64,000 nt of DNA. Origin: UBA7672 sp047601145 (GTDB lineage: Bacteria > Pseudomonadota > Alphaproteobacteria > Caulobacterales > Hyphomonadaceae). The translations under genes and the position numbers were made by a program. The notes below the pieces were generated by a model, which was not told the DNA's origin, did not search any database, and worked only from the letters and a program-made list of their open reading frames with translations. This document shows positions 41,330 through 50,470 of the stretch, one piece after another (within the stretch, counting starts at the first letter, position 1; each line of letters begins with the position of its first letter). The stretch is taken from NCBI GenBank assembly GCA_047601145.1, contig JASGJW010000001.1:496001-560000 (forward strand), in the 5' to 3' direction.

Positions 41330-41613
41330 CGCAGCGCCTCGAGGATCGAGACGGCTGATGCCCCGCAGATCAGTGTGAAGAACACCTCCAGCACCGGCAC
41401 ACGAAACTTGAGCAGGTTGCCGCCGATCCAGATGAGGCCCGTAACCGCGCCCGCCACGACCCACGGCCCGAGCACGAAGCCGATCGAGCGCTGCAGCCTG
41501 TCGAACGCGGAGTAGTAGCCCGGATATTCGAACAGGTAAGCCGCGCTGAGCGCCGCCGCCGACATCAGGACGGCAAGGCCCGCGAGGAAACGTTCAAGCG
41601 TGTCGAGTCTCAC
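41326..41613 (-). CDS. Small uncharacterised membrane protein
   Basis: 95 residues with three hydrophobic helices (about 9-28, 45-65, 73-92), family not recognised. GTG start with AGGAC upstream. It begins 8 bp after the stop of the S15 peptidase gene on the same strand, so the two are probably one transcript. Its stop overlaps that of the VOC gene. Confidence 0.6.
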   Translation of the reverse strand: MRLDTLERFLAGLAVLMSAAALSAAYLFEYPGYYSAFDRLQRSIGFVLGPWVVAGAVTGLIWIGGNLLKFRVPVLEVFFTLICGASAVSILEALR

Positions 41614-41621
41614 GTGATGTC

Positions 41622-43565
41622 CTACTTGATGATCGGCAGCACGATATAGCTCGCCTGCGAGCCTGTGTGCTTCACCTGGTTGGTCGCGACGACGCCTTTG
41701 GCTTCGAACTCGTTACGGCCGCCCGTGTTGAGATTGCGCCCGTATTTCGGGAAGGAGGACGAGGTCACTTCCACGCGGATGCGATGGCCAGGCAGGAAGG
41801 TGTTGGCCGTCGACATGGGCGTGAAGTCGAGCTTGTAGGTCTTGCCCTTCTCCATGAAGACCTCACGGTCATAGCCCTCGCGAAAGCGAGCGCGGAGGAT
41901 GGTGTCGTCGAGGATGTAGGCCGTGCCGTCGGGCGCGACATCAACCAGCTTGACGGCGAAGTCCGTGTCCTTCGCGTCCGATGACACATGCAGGATCGCA
42001 TCGACGAAACCCGCAACCGTCACGGGCTGCGTCAGTACGTCGGACGTGTAGACCAGCACGTCATGGCGAGCCTCGACCGGCCGCTGGTCGAACGCGCCAG
42101 GCACAACCACGCCGCCATTGCAGCAATCCCCGCCGCCGATCGTCTGCACCGGGTTCAGGGGATCATAGACGAACGTATCCGCCGGCTCGTTCCCCGGCGC
42201 AGAGAAGGACAGCTTGCCATCGCCGAACACCGAGTTCGCGCGGCCATTGGAGCGGAGATAGAGCTTTGTCTCGACAGCGGCCTTGGGCGGCCATTGCTGC
42301 GTCGTCTTCCACTGATTGTCGCCCATCGAATAATAGCGGACCTTCGGCGTTGTCGACGGGAAGGCGTCGTTCTTGCCTTTCAGGAACCGGTCGAAGAATT
42401 TCCAGACCTCGCCATTCACATCCAGCGAGGCGTCGCCGAGCTCGCGGTCGCCCGACTTGAAGTTCGGCCCGAGGCTCGCAAAGGCGCAGTGAACGCTCGG
42501 CCCGACGATGGCGTACTGGTTGTCGCGCGTTTCCGCATCGACGCCAGCCTTGGTCGCGTGATTGTAGAGCGCGAGGTTCGGACCGATCGAAACGTCGTAC
42601 CAGGAATCATACCACAGCGCCGGGACGCCCCATTTCTCGTTGTCGTGGTAGAGCCCGCCCTTGAACCATTCCGGATCGTCAGGCAGCGCGCGGGCGATCA
42701 GCTTCTCGTTCGTCCCCGCCGGTTCGCCCAGCGATGTCAGCATCTCCGCATAGGGCAGATGCCAGACTTGCTTTGCCCATGTTACGTCGGGCTTCTTCGG
42801 GTTGAGATCGCTGTACTGCGACAGGTATTGCCGCATCTTGGGGTCGAGGCCTTCGGGGATCTGCGCGCGTTCGGGATTATCGACGCCATAAAGCCAGATC
42901 GAGAACAGCGTGCGCGGGACGCCGCCGCGATACCAGTTGCCCTGCTCGTGGAATTCCCCGACGCGGCCGATGCCCGCGCCCGACGCCATCGGAACCATCG
43001 CCGCGTGCGCCGGATGGTTCGTCGCAGCCAGTTGCAGCTGCCATTCGGCTGTCGAGGAACAACCGAGCGTGCCGACTTTCTTGTTGGACCATGGCTGGTC
43101 CGCGATCCAGGTGAGCGCGTCATAGCCGTCCGTGCGCGGATAGCCGAGGATCTCGTACTTGCCTTCCGAGAAATACCTGCCGCGTTCGTTCTGGTAGATG
43201 ATCGCATAGCCACGATCGACCGCCTCGACCACCTGGCGCAGCGAGCCGCCGGTCAGCGTGTTCATGTTGTAGGGCGTGCGCACGAAAATGGTCGGCACCG
43301 GCCCCGTTGTATCCTTCGGCCGATAGATGTCGGTCGACAGATGCACGCCGTCGCGCATCGGCATCAGCACCTTGCGCTCGACAAAGGCGCGTTTCGCCAG
43401 CTCCGCCTCGAGCGCTGGCTGGCTCCACTTCGAATAATCGGTCGGCGCATTGTCGCTGGCATAGGGCAGCGCCGGCGCCGGGCCGGTCTGCGATAGCGCA
43501 GGCAAGCTGATCGCAGCTCCGCCAAGCGCCGCAAGGCTCAGGCAAGCCAGAAGGGTTTTCTTCAT
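41622..43565 (-). CDS. CocE/NonD-type hydrolase (peptidase family S15), secreted
   Basis: 647-residue exported hydrolase. Signal peptide MKKTLLACLSLAALGGAAISLPALSQ. The S15 alpha/beta hydrolase part starts VLMPMRDGVHLSTDIYRPKDTTGPVPTIFVRTPYN. The nucleophile region is KVGTLGCSSTAEWQLQLAA, the acid and histidine follow in the VPALWYDSWYD and IVGPSVHCAF regions, and the C-terminal beta domain (PVTVAGFVDAILHVSSDAKDTDFAVKLVDV) is typical. Family members split X-Pro dipeptides, cocaine-like esters or beta-lactams; substrate unknown. Periplasmic. Confidence 0.87.
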   Translation of the reverse strand: MKKTLLACLSLAALGGAAISLPALSQTGPAPALPYASDNAPTDYSKWSQPALEAELAKRAFVERKVLMPMRDGVHLSTDIYRPKDTTGPVPTIFVRTPYNMNTLTGGSLRQVVEAVDRGYAIIYQNERGRYFSEGKYEILGYPRTDGYDALTWIADQPWSNKKVGTLGCSSTAEWQLQLAATNHPAHAAMVPMASGAGIGRVGEFHEQGNWYRGGVPRTLFSIWLYGVDNPERAQIPEGLDPKMRQYLSQYSDLNPKKPDVTWAKQVWHLPYAEMLTSLGEPAGTNEKLIARALPDDPEWFKGGLYHDNEKWGVPALWYDSWYDVSIGPNLALYNHATKAGVDAETRDNQYAIVGPSVHCAFASLGPNFKSGDRELGDASLDVNGEVWKFFDRFLKGKNDAFPSTTPKVRYYSMGDNQWKTTQQWPPKAAVETKLYLRSNGRANSVFGDGKLSFSAPGNEPADTFVYDPLNPVQTIGGGDCCNGGVVVPGAFDQRPVEARHDVLVYTSDVLTQPVTVAGFVDAILHVSSDAKDTDFAVKLVDVAPDGTAYILDDTILRARFREGYDREVFMEKGKTYKLDFTPMSTANTFLPGHRIRVEVTSSSFPKYGRNLNTGGRNEFEAKGVVATNQVKHTGSQASYIVLPIIK

Positions 43566-43622
43566 TTCACGCCCCGGAAGGATCGCCGCGAAGCTAGCAG
43601 CGTTGCGCTGGTCGCGCCAACC

Positions 43623-43904
43623 TCAAGCCGTTCCCTGCCCGTCTGCCTTGCGGCGCTCGATATACGCCCGCAGCACGGCGTTGACGCCAGTGTGCGGATC
43701 ATCCTTCCGGTTCGCGAACCAGTCGAGGATTTCCGGATCCAGCCGGAGCCGCGCCAGCCTGCGCCCGCGGGAGGGATAGAGCGGGACGGCTTCCGTCCAG
43801 AAGCCCGGACCAAGGCTTTCCCGTGGGGAGGCCGCCTCGAGCGTGAAATCCTCCATCCTGCGGACCTGAGAACGGGACCGTTGCACGATAGATTGCTTCG
43901 TCAT
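43623..43904 (-). CDS. brnA: BrnA-family antitoxin
   Basis: 93-residue DNA-binding antitoxin. The C-terminal ribbon-helix-helix-like segment RRLARLRLDPEILDWFANRKDDPHTGVNAVLRAYIERRKA matches BrnA (D-x-x-x-x-x-W-F and INAVLRAY motifs). In the BrnT/BrnA type II system it neutralises the BrnT RNase and represses the operon. Start is ATG directly after GGAAGGCCGATCGTG, inside the brnT coding region; a GTG one codon earlier is possible. Confidence 0.78.
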   Translation of the reverse strand: MTKQSIVQRSRSQVRRMEDFTLEAASPRESLGPGFWTEAVPLYPSRGRRLARLRLDPEILDWFANRKDDPHTGVNAVLRAYIERRKADGQGTA

Positions 43905-44139
43905 CACGATCGGCCTTCCACGCCTTTATGATCCGCCGCCGGTTCCCGCGCGGGGTCCACGCCACCACCATGAAGAAACCGTTGGCCTGGCCGATCGCCA
44001 GGAAGCGTTTCTCGCCATGGAACTGGCGCGTGTCCTCGCGTTCGAGGATGGGATTGTCGAACATGGCGGCGGCGCGGACGAAATCGACGCCGTACTCCTC
44101 CATGTTGCTGGCGCGGCGCGCCTCTTCCCACTCGAACAT
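43699..44139 (-). CDS. brnT: BrnT-family ribonuclease toxin with a long C-terminal extension
   Basis: The first ~88 residues match BrnT: FEWEEARRASNMEEYGVDFVRAAAMFDNP, EKRFLAIGQANGFFMVVAWTPRGNRRRIIKAWKADRDDEAIY. BrnT is a RelE-like RNase. Typical BrnT proteins stop near here, with a short overlap with brnA. This frame continues another ~58 residues (SGPQDGGFHARGG onward) through most of brnA without a stop, giving 146 residues and a 206-bp overlap. Either the toxin is extended or the normal stop was lost. Confidence 0.75.
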   Translation of the reverse strand: MFEWEEARRASNMEEYGVDFVRAAAMFDNPILEREDTRQFHGEKRFLAIGQANGFFMVVAWTPRGNRRRIIKAWKADRDDEAIYRATVPFSGPQDGGFHARGGLPTGKPWSGLLDGSRPALSLPRAQAGAAPAGSGNPRLVREPEG

Positions 44140-44189
44140 GACACACTCACGCGCGGCAAACCGCCGCCGTCAGTGATGTGGCGAGTGAA

Positions 44190-44205
44190 AACGCGGCTGG
44201 CAAGC
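44190..44205 (-). terminator. Hairpin after the amidohydrolase gene
   Basis: Six-bp perfect stem GCGGCT / AGCCGC with a 4-nt loop; on the minus strand GTTTTC follows. Short and weak but well placed just past the stop codon. Confidence 0.5.
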
Positions 44206-44213
44206 CGCTTCGC

Positions 44214-45395
44214 TCACGCTGCCGCCAGATGCGCCGGCCTGCGCAGGTCAGGCGCCAGGCCTTCGCCCATCAGGTCGATGAAGTTGTCGCAATAGAAGCG
44301 GTCGACCGCGCGCGCAGATACGCCGGCAAGCGAGTCGTTGAAGCGCTTCAGCGGATTGCGGCCGCCTTCGACATGGGGGTAATCGGACGAGAATAGTGGA
44401 ATCTGTTCGTCCGAGTTCTGGATGATCCAGCCGACCTCCTCATGCGGATAGGGCGTCACGCGCACCTGCCGCTTCACGAAGTCGGACGGCTTCATCGACA
44501 GCTTCTGCAGGCGTTCCTCATTCTTCGAGAAGGCGGCTGCGGCGCCATCTAGGTTGCGCATCCAGCCCGGCAGCCACGAGGCGCCGAGCTCGATGACGCC
44601 GAACTTCAGTTTCGGGAACCGGTCCATCACGCCATCTATGATCAGCGCCGCCAGCGTCAGCTCAACCGAATGCGGGATCGGCATATAGGAAACCGAGGTG
44701 AAGTTCTCTTCCCCGCCATGGAAATCCTTCACGCGCGGAAGGCCATTCTCGAAGTATTGCGGATCCAGCTTCTTCTCGTCGCCGACGTGGAAGAGGATCG
44801 GGATGCCGCGCTCCTGCGCCATCGCCCAGATCGGGTCGTGCCCGATGTGGCTGGCCGACCGGCCGGTGGGGCGCGACGGGATCAGCAGCGCCTTCGCGCC
44901 CATGGTGATTGCATCGCGCGCCGTCCTGATTGCGAGGTCGATGTCGATCAGCGGCACGTACGCCGTCGCGAGGAAGCGATGATCGACAGACGTGAAGTCC
45001 ATCATCATCCGGTTGTGTGCGGTCGCCGTGGCGTACGCCAGTTCCGCCTGCTCTGGCCTGTCGAGACCGAAATTGTTGAGGCACCAGGTCGTGAACACGA
45101 GCTGGCTCGCAAAGCCCAGCTGGTCGAGCGCGCGCGGGCGGTCCTCGCGCAGGAAGGCGCCCATCGCGTCATAGTTCTTGCGCAGCATGATGTTGGCGTC
45201 GGCGCTTTCGCGGAATGCGGGATCGGAATGATTTGCCCTCGCCTTGGTCGCATACCCCTCTTCCCGCTTCGCCAGCTTGGGCAAGGCGTCGTAGGCGCTG
45301 CGGAATTTTGGTTCGAGATACTTATCGAGCACATCCGGCAGTTCCATCAGATGGCTGTCTGCGTCGTGGATTACGCGGCCCGAAGCGTACGGCAT
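44214..45395 (-). CDS. Amidohydrolase family (metal-dependent TIM-barrel) protein
   Basis: 393-residue amidohydrolase-2 protein. The first metal site is VIHDADSHLMELPDVLDKYL (HxDxH-like), a later histidine is in IPILFHVGDEKKLD, and the catalytic aspartate is in LFSSDYPHVEGGRNPLKRF. This is the fold of decarboxylases such as ACMSD and of 2,4-dihydroxybenzoate decarboxylase-like enzymes; annotation as decarboxylase would be a guess. ATG follows GGGAGAAC; an upstream in-frame start was rejected. The promoter must lie in the 98-bp gap to the divergent DUF3137 gene. Confidence 0.85.
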   Translation of the reverse strand: MPYASGRVIHDADSHLMELPDVLDKYLEPKFRSAYDALPKLAKREEGYATKARANHSDPAFRESADANIMLRKNYDAMGAFLREDRPRALDQLGFASQLVFTTWCLNNFGLDRPEQAELAYATATAHNRMMMDFTSVDHRFLATAYVPLIDIDLAIRTARDAITMGAKALLIPSRPTGRSASHIGHDPIWAMAQERGIPILFHVGDEKKLDPQYFENGLPRVKDFHGGEENFTSVSYMPIPHSVELTLAALIIDGVMDRFPKLKFGVIELGASWLPGWMRNLDGAAAAFSKNEERLQKLSMKPSDFVKRQVRVTPYPHEEVGWIIQNSDEQIPLFSSDYPHVEGGRNPLKRFNDSLAGVSARAVDRFYCDNFIDLMGEGLAPDLRRPAHLAAA

Positions 45396-45493
45396 GAGTG
45401 TTCTCCCGGCGTTTCTATCTTTATGTTTAGGGTCGATCATGCTCCCCCCGGAACAGTTCGCAAGGGCCTGCGCGCGGTCTATATGTCGGGGTC

Positions 45494-46702
45494 ATGACCA
45501 CGCAGGCTGCACAGGACACTGCCAGAAAGGCGCTGCAGTCCGCCCAGATCGGGCGGATTGTATTCGTCGCGTTCCTCGGCCTCGCGGCGATCGCCTGGAT
45601 CGGGATCGCGGTGTCGGCGAACGCACGCATGCCGGGTGTCGTCGGCGTGCTCACCTCAATCTTCGGCGGCTTCTTCGTCGCGCTGCTGATCGCGGCGATC
45701 GGCGGCGGCGTTGCCCTCAAACTCTCCGAGCCCGAACGCGTACGGTTGCAGCCCGTGAGCCTCGAAGGTCTTGATCCCGAACTCGCGGCGACCCTCACCG
45801 ACCTCGAAGTCCATCGCGTCGACATCGTCCGTCAGGTGAAGGAGCGCTCGGCCTGGCGCGTGCCGGCGTGCGCGGCGATGGGATTGTGCGTGTGGACGCT
45901 GGCCGGGCTTATCGGCACGCCGGGCGGCGTTGCGGACTTCGTGATGATCATGATCATCGGCGGCGTGATCGGATATCTCTGGTCATCGCAGGAACTGTCG
46001 AAGCAGTACACGAAGCTCTATCGCCAGCGCGTGCTGCCGCGGCTCGCCGCCTCGTTCGGCGAGATCACCTGGCGTCCGGCCGTCATGCCCGATCTCACGC
46101 GGCTCCAGGCCGAGCACATCTTCCGCGCTTACGGCGCGGCGGAAGCCGAGAATGAACTCGCGGGCACCTATCGCGGCCTGCCGATCCACATCGTCGAACT
46201 GAAGCTCGCCAACCCTGACGAGAAGAAGGAAACGCCGGTCTTCGATGGACTGCTGATCGACATCCAGCTCGCGCGCGACACCGGCGCGACCACGGCCGTC
46301 GTCACCGATGGCGGCATGTTCGGCAATTTCCGCGATCGCCTCACCGCGAACGGGCGTCAGCAGGTGAAGCTGGAAGACCCGGAATTCGAGCGCGCCTACG
46401 AAGTCTATTCAACCGATCAGGTCGCGGCGCGCGCCCTCCTCCATCCCGCACTGATGGAAAAATTCCTCAAGCTCGGCCGGCTCCACAGCTTCGGTGCGCC
46501 GGTGATGCTGGTTTCCGGCAGGCGCATGACGATCGCCGCGCCCAAGACAGCAACGCGCAGCCTCTTCGCCGCGCCCAGCTTCACGCAACCCGCCGCCAGC
46601 CGTCAGGCGCTGGTGCAGCTGCGCGAAGACATCGCGACGGTCCTGTCAGTCGCCGACGCCGTCGTTGATCTCGATCATCGCTTCGGTGCAGTAGCGCACT
46701 AG
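45494..46702 (+). CDS. DUF3137 domain membrane protein
   Basis: 402 residues. Two hydrophobic hairpins (about residues 22-75 and 122-155) are followed by a cytoplasmic DUF3137 domain. ENELAGTYRGLPIHIVELKLANPDEKKETPVFDGLLIDIQL and VYSTDQVAARALLHPALMEKFLKLG are characteristic. Function unknown. It is divergent from the amidohydrolase and 126 bp ahead of truB, in which it probably has no part. Confidence 0.8.
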   Translation: MTTQAAQDTARKALQSAQIGRIVFVAFLGLAAIAWIGIAVSANARMPGVVGVLTSIFGGFFVALLIAAIGGGVALKLSEPERVRLQPVSLEGLDPELAATLTDLEVHRVDIVRQVKERSAWRVPACAAMGLCVWTLAGLIGTPGGVADFVMIMIIGGVIGYLWSSQELSKQYTKLYRQRVLPRLAASFGEITWRPAVMPDLTRLQAEHIFRAYGAAEAENELAGTYRGLPIHIVELKLANPDEKKETPVFDGLLIDIQLARDTGATTAVVTDGGMFGNFRDRLTANGRQQVKLEDPEFERAYEVYSTDQVAARALLHPALMEKFLKLGRLHSFGAPVMLVSGRRMTIAAPKTATRSLFAAPSFTQPAASRQALVQLREDIATVLSVADAVVDLDHRFGAVAH

Positions 46703-46828
46703 CGCGCACTTGACCGCCACGACCGGTCCGCCTACTCCCGCGCCCTCTCGCCGCTCTTGGGCGGCGATAAGAATGACAACTCGACCTGTGCGGAGTTCGA
46801 TCCTCCGCCAGCGCCTGGAGACAAGACG

Positions 46829-47791
46829 ATGGCCCGCAAGAAGAAGGGCGAGCCGGTTCACGGCTGGCTGATCCTCGACAAACCCGAAGGCGTGACCTCG
46901 ACGCAGGCCGTCGGCATCTGCCGCCGCATCTTCAATGCGCAGAAGACCGGCCATGGCGGCACGCTGGATCCCCTCGCCTCCGGCATCCTGCCGCTCGCTT
47001 TTGGCGAAGCCACCAAGACGGTCGGCTATGTCATGGAGGCGGACAAGGATTACGTCTTCACGATCCGCTGGGGTTCCTCGACTACGACGCAGGACCGCGA
47101 AGGCGCCGTCACCGGTGAATCCGATGCCCGCCCGAGCCGGGAAGCCATCGCCGAGGCGCTCAAAAGCTTTATCGGCGAGATCCAGCAGACCCCGCCCATC
47201 TACTCAGCCATCAAGGTAAACGGGGAGAGGGCCTATGACCTCGCCCGGGACGGGGAAGAGGTGGAACTCCAGCCGCGGACCGTCATGGTCTACAAGGCCG
47301 AGCTCCTGGACTGCCCCTCACCGGACCTCGCCGTGATCGGCGTCACATGCGGAAAAGGCTTCTATATCAGGGCCTTGGTGAGAGATTTGGCCCTCAAACT
47401 CGGGGCGGAGGGACATGTTGCGGCCCTCCGGCGAACGCGCGTGGGCGCTTTTGCCGAGGACGCGGCAATTCAGCTTTCAATCCTGCAGCAAATGAGCGAT
47501 AAGGCCGCGCTGGACGACCACCTTGTCCCACTCGAGACCGCGCTGGACGACATCCCGGCGCTGGCCATCACCGGGGAAGAGGCGTCCAGGCTCAGGCAGG
47601 GCCGAGAGATCGTACTTCTGCCCCATCAGGTCGAGGCGTTTCGGGAGATGCGCCGTCCTCGTCAAGTGAACGGGGAGGATGCATCCCGCATTTGCCTCGC
47701 CACAGAAACGGTGGGCGGAGAGCAACTCGGTGTTGCCCTGGGTGAAGTCCGGGCCGGCAGGTTCATGCCGGTTCGCGTGTTCAACCAATAG
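46829..47791 (+). CDS. truB: tRNA pseudouridine(55) synthase
   Basis: Makes pseudouridine 55 in the T-loop of tRNAs. 320 residues: HGWLILDKPEGVTSTQAVGICRRIF, the catalytic aspartate (Asp47) in HGGTLDPLASGILPLAFGEATK, the thumb loop ADKDYVFTIRWGSST, QTPPIYSAIKVNGERAYDLARDGE and YIRALVRDLALKLG. The start MARKKKGEPV follows GGAG. rbfA/infB, the usual alphaproteobacterial neighbours upstream, are missing; rpsO follows after 30 bp. Confidence 0.96.
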   Translation: MARKKKGEPVHGWLILDKPEGVTSTQAVGICRRIFNAQKTGHGGTLDPLASGILPLAFGEATKTVGYVMEADKDYVFTIRWGSSTTTQDREGAVTGESDARPSREAIAEALKSFIGEIQQTPPIYSAIKVNGERAYDLARDGEEVELQPRTVMVYKAELLDCPSPDLAVIGVTCGKGFYIRALVRDLALKLGAEGHVAALRRTRVGAFAEDAAIQLSILQQMSDKAALDDHLVPLETALDDIPALAITGEEASRLRQGREIVLLPHQVEAFREMRRPRQVNGEDASRICLATETVGGEQLGVALGEVRAGRFMPVRVFNQ

Positions 47792-47821
47792 ATCGGGCCA
47801 CGCGCCCCAAGGAGAAACCCG

Positions 47822-48091
47822 ATGTCGATCACTGCCGAGGCCAAGTCCTCGCTGATCAAGAAATTTGCCCGCACCGAAGGTGACACGGGCTCGCCTGAAG
47901 TTCAGGTCGCGATCCTCTCGCACCGCATTGCGGAACTGACCGAGCACTTCAAGACGCACAAGAAAGACAACCACTCGCGCCGCGGCCTTCTGAAGATGGT
48001 CTCGCAGCGCCGTCGACTGCTCGACTACTTGAAGTCGAGAGATGAGGGCCGATACCAGGCCATCATCAAAGAGCTGGACCTTCGCCGCTAG
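47822..48091 (+). CDS. rpsO: 30S ribosomal protein S15
   Basis: Binds 16S rRNA early in small-subunit assembly. 89 residues, the standard length: SITAEAKSSLIKKFARTEGDTGSPEVQVAILSHRIAELTEHFKTHKKDNHSRRGLLKMVSQRRRLLDYLKSRDEGRYQAIIKELDLRR, all motifs intact. AAGGAG precedes the ATG. A hairpin terminator separates it from pnp, as in E. coli. Confidence 0.98.
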   Translation: MSITAEAKSSLIKKFARTEGDTGSPEVQVAILSHRIAELTEHFKTHKKDNHSRRGLLKMVSQRRRLLDYLKSRDEGRYQAIIKELDLRR

Positions 48092-48107
48092 GGCTGGGTC
48101 CTACCCC

Positions 48108-48139
48108 ACCCGCCGGCCCACCGGGGTCCGGCGGGTTTT
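48108..48139 (+). terminator. Terminator/attenuator between rpsO and pnp
   Basis: Nine-bp stem ACCCGCCGG / CCGGCGGGT with an 11-nt loop followed by TTT. Read-through or a promoter inside the gap would be needed for pnp expression. In E. coli an rpsO terminator sits in the same place. Confidence 0.8.
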
Positions 48140-48163
48140 CGTATGCAGAAAGAGAAAAATACG

Positions 48164-50443
48164 ATGTTTGACATTCAACGTGTGACGATCGACTGGGCGG
48201 GCCGTCCGCTCACGCTGGAAACTGGCCGCATCGCGCGGCAAGCCGATGGCGCTGTTCTGGCGACCTATGGCGAGACGAGCGTGCTCGCGGCCGTCGTCTA
48301 TGCGCGCAAGGCCAAGGAAGGTCAGGACTTCTTCCCGCTGACCGTGAACTATCAGGAGCGTTACTACGCGGCTGGCCGCGTTCCCGGCGGCTACTTCAAG
48401 CGCGAAGGCCGTCCGACCGAAAAAGAAACGCTGACCTCGCGCCTCATCGACCGCCCGATCCGCCCGCTGTTCGCTGACGGCTTCAAGAACGAAGTCCAGG
48501 TCACGGTGACGGTGCTGTCGTACGACCAGGAAAACGATCCGGATATCGTCGGCATGGTTGCGGCCTCCGCCGCCCTCGTCATCTCCGGCGCTCCCTTCAA
48601 TGGCCCGATCGCCGCTGCGCGCGTCGGCTACAAGGATGGCGGCTACATCATCAACCCGACGCAAGACCAGATGGAAGACTTCCAGCTGGACCTCGTCGTC
48701 GCCGGCACCACCGAAGGCGTGATGATGGTCGAATCCGAAGCGAAGGAGCTTTCGGAAGACGTGATGCTCGGCGCGGTGAAAGCCGGCCATGAGAGCTTCC
48801 AGGCCGTGATCGACGCGATCATCAAGCTGGCCGAGAAAGCCGCGAAAGAGCCGTTCGCCTTCGAAAGCCCGGATCACTCCGCGCTGCTCAAGTCGATCCA
48901 GACCACGGTCGGTTCGGACCTCTCCGCCGCCTACAAGATCAAGGACAAGGGCGAGCGCCACGACGCTGTCGACGCCGCCCGCGAGAAGGCCAAGGCCGCT
49001 CTCGTGAAGTCCGAGGCGAACCCCAACGGCGCCGAGCCGCTGGTGTTCAAGGAGCAGTTCAAGGAAGCCGAAGCCAAGGTCGTCCGCGGCGACATCATCC
49101 GCACGGGCATGCGCATCGACGGCCGCAAGACCGACCAGGTCCGCGCGATCACGAGCCAGGTTGGCGTCCTGCCGCGCACGCACGGCTCCTCGCTGTTCAC
49201 CCGTGGCGAAACGCAGGCGCTCTGCGTCGCGACGCTCGGCACGGCTGAAGACGAGCAGTACATCGACGGCCTGGAAGGCACGAAGAAGGAGAAGTTCCTT
49301 CTCCACTACAACTTCCCTCCCTACTCCGTCGGTGAAACCGGCCGCATGGGCTCGCCCGGCCGCCGCGAAATCGGTCACGGCAAGCTGGCCTGGCGCGCGG
49401 TGAAAGCCGTCCTGCCGAAAGGCGACGACTTCCCGTACACGCTGCGCATCGTCTCCGAGATCATGGAATCGAACGGCTCGTCCTCGATGGCGACCGTCTG
49501 CGGATCCTCGCTCGCGATGATGGACGCCGGCGTGCCGATCAGCCGTCCGGTCTCGGGCATTGCCATGGGGCTCATCAAGGACGCGGAAGGGATCGCCATC
49601 CTCTCCGACATCCTCGGCGACGAGGACCATCTCGGCGACATGGACTTCAAGGTCGCGGGCACCGAAGTGGGCGTCACCTCGCTCCAGATGGACCTCAAGA
49701 TCGACAGCGTCACCTTCGACATCATGAAGACGGCGCTCAACCAGGCCAATGGCGGCCGCCTGCACATCCTCAACGAGATGAACAAGGCGATGACGGGCGC
49801 ACGCACCGAAGTCTCCGAGAACGCTCCGAAGATGATCTCGATGAAGATCCCGGTCGACAAGATCCGTGACGTCATCGGCACGGGTGGCAAGGTCATCCGC
49901 GAGATCGTCGAGAAGACGGGCGCGAAGATCAATGTCGAGGACGACGGCACGGTGAAGATCGCCGCTGTCGAGAAAGAAAGCCTCGAGATGGCCCAGAAGT
50001 GGATCCACGGCCTGACGGCCGAGCCGGAAGTCGGCACGATCTACGAAGGCAAGGTCGTGAAGGTGATGGAGTTCGGCGCGTTCGTGAACTTCTTCGGCGC
50101 GAAGGACGGCCTCGTCCACGTCTCCCAACTCGCGGCTGAGCGTGTGAACTCGCCCTCGGACGTCGTGAAAGAAGGCGACACCGTGAAGGTGAAGCTCCTC
50201 GGCTTCGATGATCGCGGCAAGGTTCGCCTCTCGATGAAAGCCGTGAACCAGCAGACCGGCGAAGCGATCGAAGGCGTCGTGGATGATGGCCCGTCGGGCG
50301 ACCGTCCGCCGCGCGGCGACCGTCCGCGTGGTGATCGTGGCGGACGCGGCGGCGATCGCGGCCGTGGCGGCCGTGACCGCGGCCCCCGCCGTGAAGGCGG
50401 CGGCGAAGGCGGCGAGAACAAGGCCCGCGAAGACGCGGAATAA
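48164..50443 (+). CDS. pnp: Polyribonucleotide nucleotidyltransferase (PNPase)
   Basis: Phosphorolytic 3'-to-5' exoribonuclease of the degradosome, 759 residues. Two RNase PH domains: the first includes DFFPLTVNYQERYYAAGRVPGGYFKREGRP; the second includes LHYNFPPYSVGETGRMGSPGRREIGHG and EIMESNGSSSMATVCGSSLAMMDAGVP. The KH domain has IRDVIGTGGKVIREI and the S1 domain VVKVMEFGAFVNFFGAKDGLVHVSQLA. The C-terminal ~48 residues are an R/G/D-rich tail (RGDRGGRGGDRGRGG). An upstream ATG would add seven residues; MFDIQRV is the family start. A strong terminator follows. Confidence 0.97.
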   Translation: MFDIQRVTIDWAGRPLTLETGRIARQADGAVLATYGETSVLAAVVYARKAKEGQDFFPLTVNYQERYYAAGRVPGGYFKREGRPTEKETLTSRLIDRPIRPLFADGFKNEVQVTVTVLSYDQENDPDIVGMVAASAALVISGAPFNGPIAAARVGYKDGGYIINPTQDQMEDFQLDLVVAGTTEGVMMVESEAKELSEDVMLGAVKAGHESFQAVIDAIIKLAEKAAKEPFAFESPDHSALLKSIQTTVGSDLSAAYKIKDKGERHDAVDAAREKAKAALVKSEANPNGAEPLVFKEQFKEAEAKVVRGDIIRTGMRIDGRKTDQVRAITSQVGVLPRTHGSSLFTRGETQALCVATLGTAEDEQYIDGLEGTKKEKFLLHYNFPPYSVGETGRMGSPGRREIGHGKLAWRAVKAVLPKGDDFPYTLRIVSEIMESNGSSSMATVCGSSLAMMDAGVPISRPVSGIAMGLIKDAEGIAILSDILGDEDHLGDMDFKVAGTEVGVTSLQMDLKIDSVTFDIMKTALNQANGGRLHILNEMNKAMTGARTEVSENAPKMISMKIPVDKIRDVIGTGGKVIREIVEKTGAKINVEDDGTVKIAAVEKESLEMAQKWIHGLTAEPEVGTIYEGKVVKVMEFGAFVNFFGAKDGLVHVSQLAAERVNSPSDVVKEGDTVKVKLLGFDDRGKVRLSMKAVNQQTGEAIEGVVDDGPSGDRPPRGDRPRGDRGGRGGDRGRGGRDRGPRREGGGEGGENKAREDAE

Positions 50444-50470
50444 GCTCTCGCCTCTAGCCTGAAACAACAG

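Noticed and set aside
41988..43496. 502-residue plus-strand frame opposite the S15 peptidase
   Set aside because: The minus-strand peptidase has signal peptide and catalytic motifs; this frame has none.
48101..50467. 788-residue open frame antisense to pnp
   Set aside because: pnp on the plus strand is certain. The antisense frame is rich in Arg, His, Asp and Val in the pattern produced by reading GC-rich codons backwards and has no recognisable motif.
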